This document shows, in pieces, positions 5,644 to 8,491 of a stretch of DNA of 8,491 nt; the first letter of the stretch is position 1; every line of letters begins with the position of its first letter. Where the stretch lies: positions 1-8,491 of the forward strand of contig DITR01000183.1 in assembly GCA_002422175.1 (NCBI GenBank). Direction: 5' to 3'. This stretch comes from Alcaligenaceae bacterium UBA6179. Lineage in GTDB: Bacteria > Pseudomonadota > Gammaproteobacteria > Burkholderiales > Burkholderiaceae_B. The translations under genes and the position numbers were made by a program. The notes below the pieces were generated by a model, which worked only from the letters and a program-made list of their open reading frames with translations, was not told the DNA's origin and searched no databases.

Positions 5644-7041
5644 TTAATTTGTACGGAGTTTTTTAAAATTAAATAATGATTTAATATAGTCTTTAAAAGG
5701 CCATTCAAGTAATTTTAAAAGTAAAAAAACAGGATACCAATTATTAAAACTAATTTGTACTAGTAGTTGTACGAATACTAGGCCTAGTAGACCGTAGCCG
5801 GGTAAAATAATGTAACCCAGCATCATAATGACCAAACCAGACAAGAGGGACGGCAATAAAAAGGGAACATGGTTACTGGTCATGTAAACCTGTGCATGCG
5901 CAGCATGGTGAGCTTCAAGCAAAAGCCAAATGGCCAATGGTATATAAAAATCTAATGTCAGAACTAAGGGCTTTAGACCTATCATAGCCAATATCTGATT
6001 GCCAGCAAGACCAATCACAAGCAGGAGCAAGGAAAGTATGGAGAGCTCCAAGGCTAGCGCACGTGAAAACAACGATTTGACGCCACAAATATCTTTTTTC
6101 GCCATTAAGTGCATGATATCTGGCAATCTGGCATACAAAGGTGATTGCGCAACTTGCCGTCCAAACATGAGGACACGCATGGTAAACAGAAAACTAGCCA
6201 CAAGCGCAGCATTATTGATCTGGCTGACCAATACCCCAATTCCATTATTAATAAAATAACTGCCCAGCACGATTGAACCAAAACGCCAGGTGGCTGGCCA
6301 TACAGTCTTGAACAGGTCCCGGTTAAAAGTAGGCTTGCCAGATAGGTCAGGGGATTTATGCTTAAACCAAGCTAAGGTAAGGTGCCGCAAAACAAAGAAT
6401 TGAATGATCGATAAAAATGTGGTGACAAGCATCAGTGACAATAAACCATAGCCTGATAGTAGTATCACCACATAAGCACTAAGTCGAAAAAGTCCAATAA
6501 AGATATCAATCTGTTTTGTTCTAGCCAGCATACCTAAGCCTTGCAGCGTAGATGACCAACGAACAGATAACAAACCAAAAAAACTGGATACAACAACCGC
6601 CAGGTAAGCATACCAATCAGAAACATGATTGCCATCAAGAAAAATCACATTTTTAACCATCAAGGTACCTGGGCCTAACAGAATTAAGACCCCCAAAGAA
6701 GCTAACCCTAAATATATCAAATGCGAGGTAGCCAAAGCGGTTCGCAGACCTTGCCAATTTGGATTGTTACTGTCAGTTTGATCAAGCTTTTTGAAGTCAT
6801 TTATATTTTCAGGAATTTTTTGAGCGCCGGCATAATAATAAGCATTCACTCTGACCCAAGTTGATCCAAAGCCAGCATCAGCCAGCATGCCAAGACCCAT
6901 TACGAGCTGAAAAACAAACCAAATGGCAATTTGCTCTGTCGATAAAACTTTTATCAGCAGAGGCAATATAAAAATTGCTGAACCGAATTGGATAAATTGA
7001 CTTGTCCAAGTCAGTAGCACTGGATTCAAGCGGTTCAACAT
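5644..7041 (-). CDS. Polysaccharide flippase, Wzx-like (MOP superfamily membrane protein)
   Basis: This 465-residue, strongly hydrophobic protein has about twelve membrane segments by eye, near 8-30, 38-58, 105-128, 142-165, 180-202, 203-222, 253-275, 278-296, 333-355, 360-382, 394-414 and 416-440. It opens with a first helix ending ILPLLIKVLSTEQIAIWFVF, the L-x-x-E-x-x-A/G-x-W/Y pattern common to Wzx/MOP transporters, followed by LGMLADAGFGSTWVRV. Length and topology fit Wzx, which flips undecaprenyl-linked repeat units across the inner membrane. Its ATG shares one base with the stop TAA of the upstream GT2 gene, and AAGGAA stands 9 bases before it. The main alternative is a polymerase (Wzy). 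However, I see no long periplasmic loop, and the longest soluble stretch (about 65-103) lies after helix 2 and is probably cytoplasmic. Wzx proteins diverge greatly, so the call rests on topology and the N-terminal pattern. Confidence 0.82.
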   Translation of the reverse strand: MLNRLNPVLLTWTSQFIQFGSAIFILPLLIKVLSTEQIAIWFVFQLVMGLGMLADAGFGSTWVRVNAYYYAGAQKIPENINDFKKLDQTDSNNPNWQGLRTALATSHLIYLGLASLGVLILLGPGTLMVKNVIFLDGNHVSDWYAYLAVVVSSFFGLLSVRWSSTLQGLGMLARTKQIDIFIGLFRLSAYVVILLSGYGLLSLMLVTTFLSIIQFFVLRHLTLAWFKHKSPDLSGKPTFNRDLFKTVWPATWRFGSIVLGSYFINNGIGVLVSQINNAALVASFLFTMRVLMFGRQVAQSPLYARLPDIMHLMAKKDICGVKSLFSRALALELSILSLLLLVIGLAGNQILAMIGLKPLVLTLDFYIPLAIWLLLEAHHAAHAQVYMTSNHVPFLLPSLLSGLVIMMLGYIILPGYGLLGLVFVQLLVQISFNNWYPVFLLLKLLEWPFKDYIKSLFNFKKLRTN

Positions 7042-7997
7042 TATGAATGTTTCCTTACCAGCTTATTCATCAAACCAGAATAGATGTGGATAAGTACTTT
7101 AATTTTATCAATTAAATATATTTTTGAAGAAAGTATATCTACAATGTTTAAAGTTACGTAGGTGTAATTTTTCTTTTTAATCAGTTGTGCCACTATATTA
7201 AAAAATCTCTCCTTAATTAGTTTATTGGCATAAGAATGTGAATTCATGCCCACTGGATAAAATGAAGTTGATTCAATACCCATATTAATTCTTATATTTT
7301 CAATCTTATTTATGTAGGTATTTATTGAATGCGTAAAATTTTTAAGTCTACGCAAGTTGCCAATTTGACCTTCATGCCTTCTGTAAGACCAAGTTCGCAT
7401 CTCTGGTGTTGCAACTTTGCTAGACAATGCTGTAATTTTGAACCAAAGCAAATCATCAGAGTATAAATAATTCGGTAGACCAGAAGCTGAAAAGCCACCA
7501 ACATCCAAAAAATGTTTCTTTTTAAAAACATTTCCAGGTATTACAAGATATATTTTAGATTGCATTCTATTTTTTCTAAATACATCTGCCGTCATATCTG
7601 CTTCTATCAAATTTGCTGGCGTTAGTTTTTCATCTTTTGAATCAATCAAATGAAACGATGCTGATACAAAATCAGCCCTTTGCAGGCATTTTTTGATCTC
7701 AAATACAAAATTATTTAATAAAATATCATCATCACCGACGATTGTGACATACTCTTCATTGCAATATGAAACCGCAGTGTTCCATGAATCAATAGGATTT
7801 AAATTGCCGCCAGAGCGAACCCATGTAACTAAGTCGTTATTTCCATGGCTAGATATCGTTTGAAGATTTTGATCTTGGCTATTATCGAATACAACGATTT
7901 GATCAAATTTAATTGACTGATCAATTACGGAATCTATTGATTTATCAAGATAAACAACTCGACCTATTGTTGGAATAACGGCTGATATTTTAAACAT
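7041..7997 (-). CDS. Family 2 glycosyltransferase, AT-rich gene
   Basis: This is a 318-residue GT2 protein: ISAVIPTIGRVVYLDKSIDS at 4-23, FDNS with D38 at 37-40, a GGN-x-NP turn at 63-68, and a GDDD metal motif at 88-91 (IVGDDDILL). It also has PGNVFKKKHFLDVGGF at 154-169, YSDDLLWFK at 179-187 as the likely catalytic acidic region, and WSYRRHEGQIG at 203-213, the R-x-H-x-Q-type element typical of GT2 domains. The C-terminal 100 residues are basic and hydrophobic (many Lys and Ile), perhaps for membrane association. It should transfer one sugar of the repeat unit in the cytoplasm. The gene starts 18 bases after the FAD-dependent oxidoreductase and overlaps the flippase by one base. Its base composition is far lower in GC than its neighbours (13 of 60 G+C at 7261-7320), a sign of separate origin. 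A weak GAG about 9 bases upstream is the only ribosome-binding hint. Donor unknown. Confidence 0.92.
   Translation of the reverse strand: MFKISAVIPTIGRVVYLDKSIDSVIDQSIKFDQIVVFDNSQDQNLQTISSHGNNDLVTWVRSGGNLNPIDSWNTAVSYCNEEYVTIVGDDDILLNNFVFEIKKCLQRADFVSASFHLIDSKDEKLTPANLIEADMTADVFRKNRMQSKIYLVIPGNVFKKKHFLDVGGFSASGLPNYLYSDDLLWFKITALSSKVATPEMRTWSYRRHEGQIGNLRRLKNFTHSINTYINKIENIRINMGIESTSFYPVGMNSHSYANKLIKERFFNIVAQLIKKKNYTYVTLNIVDILSSKIYLIDKIKVLIHIYSGLMNKLVRKHS
7051..7056 (-). promoter_or_regulatory. Shine-Dalgarno AAGGAA of the flippase gene
   Basis: AAGGAA on the minus strand, 9 bases before the ATG at 7041, lies within the last codons of the upstream glycosyltransferase gene. It supports the flippase start, which otherwise rests on the stop/start overlap TAATG. 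Confidence 0.55.
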
Positions 7998-8015
7998 GCA
8001 GTGTACTCAGTTCAT

Positions 8016-8491
8016 TCAGAGTTCAAAAGTTTGGTTAGCAATTTGTCGACCACGCAACACACAATCATCCGTCCAAAAATACTTCCACTGCCCAAATCGG
8101 CCTGCTAAATTTAAAAACCCCATTTTTTGTGGCTTCACATTATCCCAATCTGTCATGGGTTCCAAATCATCAACCTCCCGCTGTAATCCAAAATGTTCAA
8201 GCCAATTCAATATCGCATTTAGGGCATCACGTCGCGCGTGGTCAAATATCACATTAGCATATGGTATGTAATGTGTATGTACAGTCTCCGCTTGATCGAT
8301 CAATTCCATTGATATTAATTCGCTTACAACAGTTTCTGCGATAGTTTCATGGCTAACTTGAAAAGGCTTGTAAGACGAGGCATAAACCTCAACTTGCACC
8401 CCAGTCTTACCAGTTGGCACATTGTTGGGTGACAGTAGCCCAATATGGTTGATGCGGGTTGAAAGCTTGTCTTCGTCGTAAACATAAAGCC
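8016..8491 (-). CDS. FAD-dependent oxidoreductase, HemY/amine-oxidase-like, C-terminal part (runs off right edge)
   Basis: The frame is open from the right edge to the TGA at 8018-8016, about 158 residues, so the N-terminal FAD/NAD-binding part (GxGxxG) lies outside the window. The visible part starts LYVYDEDKLSTRINHIGLLS, continues with PNN-x-PTGKTGVQVEVYASS and HYIPYANVIFDHARRDAL, and ends NLAGRFGQWKYFWTDDCVLRGRQIA in separate stretches. This resembles the C-terminal half of protoporphyrinogen-oxidase-like (COG1232 type) flavoproteins. They are often found in polysaccharide loci, where a closing GR-x-x-x-W-x-Y...D...G element forms part of the FAD site. A GTG at 8420 could be mistaken for a start, but the frame and the similarity continue upstream of it. 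Related possibilities are UDP-galactopyranose mutase or a desaturase-like enzyme; the motifs fit the HemY-like group better. It probably modifies a nucleotide sugar or lipid-linked sugar, but the reaction cannot be assigned. Confidence 0.8.
   Translation of the reverse strand, partial: LYVYDEDKLSTRINHIGLLSPNNVPTGKTGVQVEVYASSYKPFQVSHETIAETVVSELISMELIDQAETVHTHYIPYANVIFDHARRDALNAILNWLEHFGLQREVDDLEPMTDWDNVKPQKMGFLNLAGRFGQWKYFWTDDCVLRGRQIANQTFEL

Noticed and set aside
8016..8420. A complete short gene starting at the GTG at 8420
   Set aside because: The same frame stays open to 8491 with family-like sequence (LYVYDEDK...INHIGLL), so this is the tail of a longer gene.

Overview
The window is a stretch of a surface-polysaccharide (O-antigen or capsule type) biosynthesis locus. 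Every supported gene reads on the minus strand, so transcription runs from high to low coordinates. Base composition is uneven by direct count: positions 61-120 hold 40 G+C of 60, positions 2401-2460 hold 31 of 60, and positions 7261-7320 hold 13 of 60. GC-rich DNA next to a patchwork of AT-rich genes is typical of horizontally assembled polysaccharide loci. The style of the GC-rich glycosyltransferase at the left edge suggests a betaproteobacterium (Burkholderiales, perhaps Comamonadaceae). That placement is an inference, because no rRNA or housekeeping gene is present.

Layout in transcription order. (1) 8491-8016: the C-terminal part of a FAD-dependent, HemY-like oxidoreductase that runs off the right edge. 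(2) 7997-7041: a very AT-rich family 2 glycosyltransferase. (3) 7041-5644: a multi-pass membrane protein of the Wzx flippase type. (4) 5598-4825: an UlaG-like metallo-beta-lactamase-fold hydrolase. (5) 4828-3932: a second family 2 glycosyltransferase. (6) 3887-3180: a NeuA/KdsB-like CMP-sugar synthetase. (7) 3183-2251: a D-2-hydroxyacid dehydrogenase. (8) 2254-1499: a short-chain dehydrogenase/reductase. (9) 1469-663: a protein with an MptE-like/DUF115 and GT42-sialyltransferase-like sequence pattern. (10) 662-468: about 195 bases with no gene I can support. (11) 467-1: the C-terminal half of a family 4 glycosyltransferase whose N-terminal half is missing, in GC-rich DNA.

How the genes may work together. 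Genes overlap or nearly touch (4-base overlaps at 2251-2254, 3180-3183 and 4825-4828, and a 1-base overlap at 7041), so most of the window is probably one operon. The flippase and glycosyltransferases would build and export a lipid-linked repeat unit. The CMP-sugar synthetase, the two dehydrogenases and possibly the UlaG-like hydrolase look like a module that makes and activates an unusual acidic residue. The GT42-like protein just downstream is a plausible CMP-sugar-dependent transferase for it. No NeuB, KdsA or Kdn-type synthase is present in the window, so the identity of the activated residue is open. This is the most interesting point of the region.
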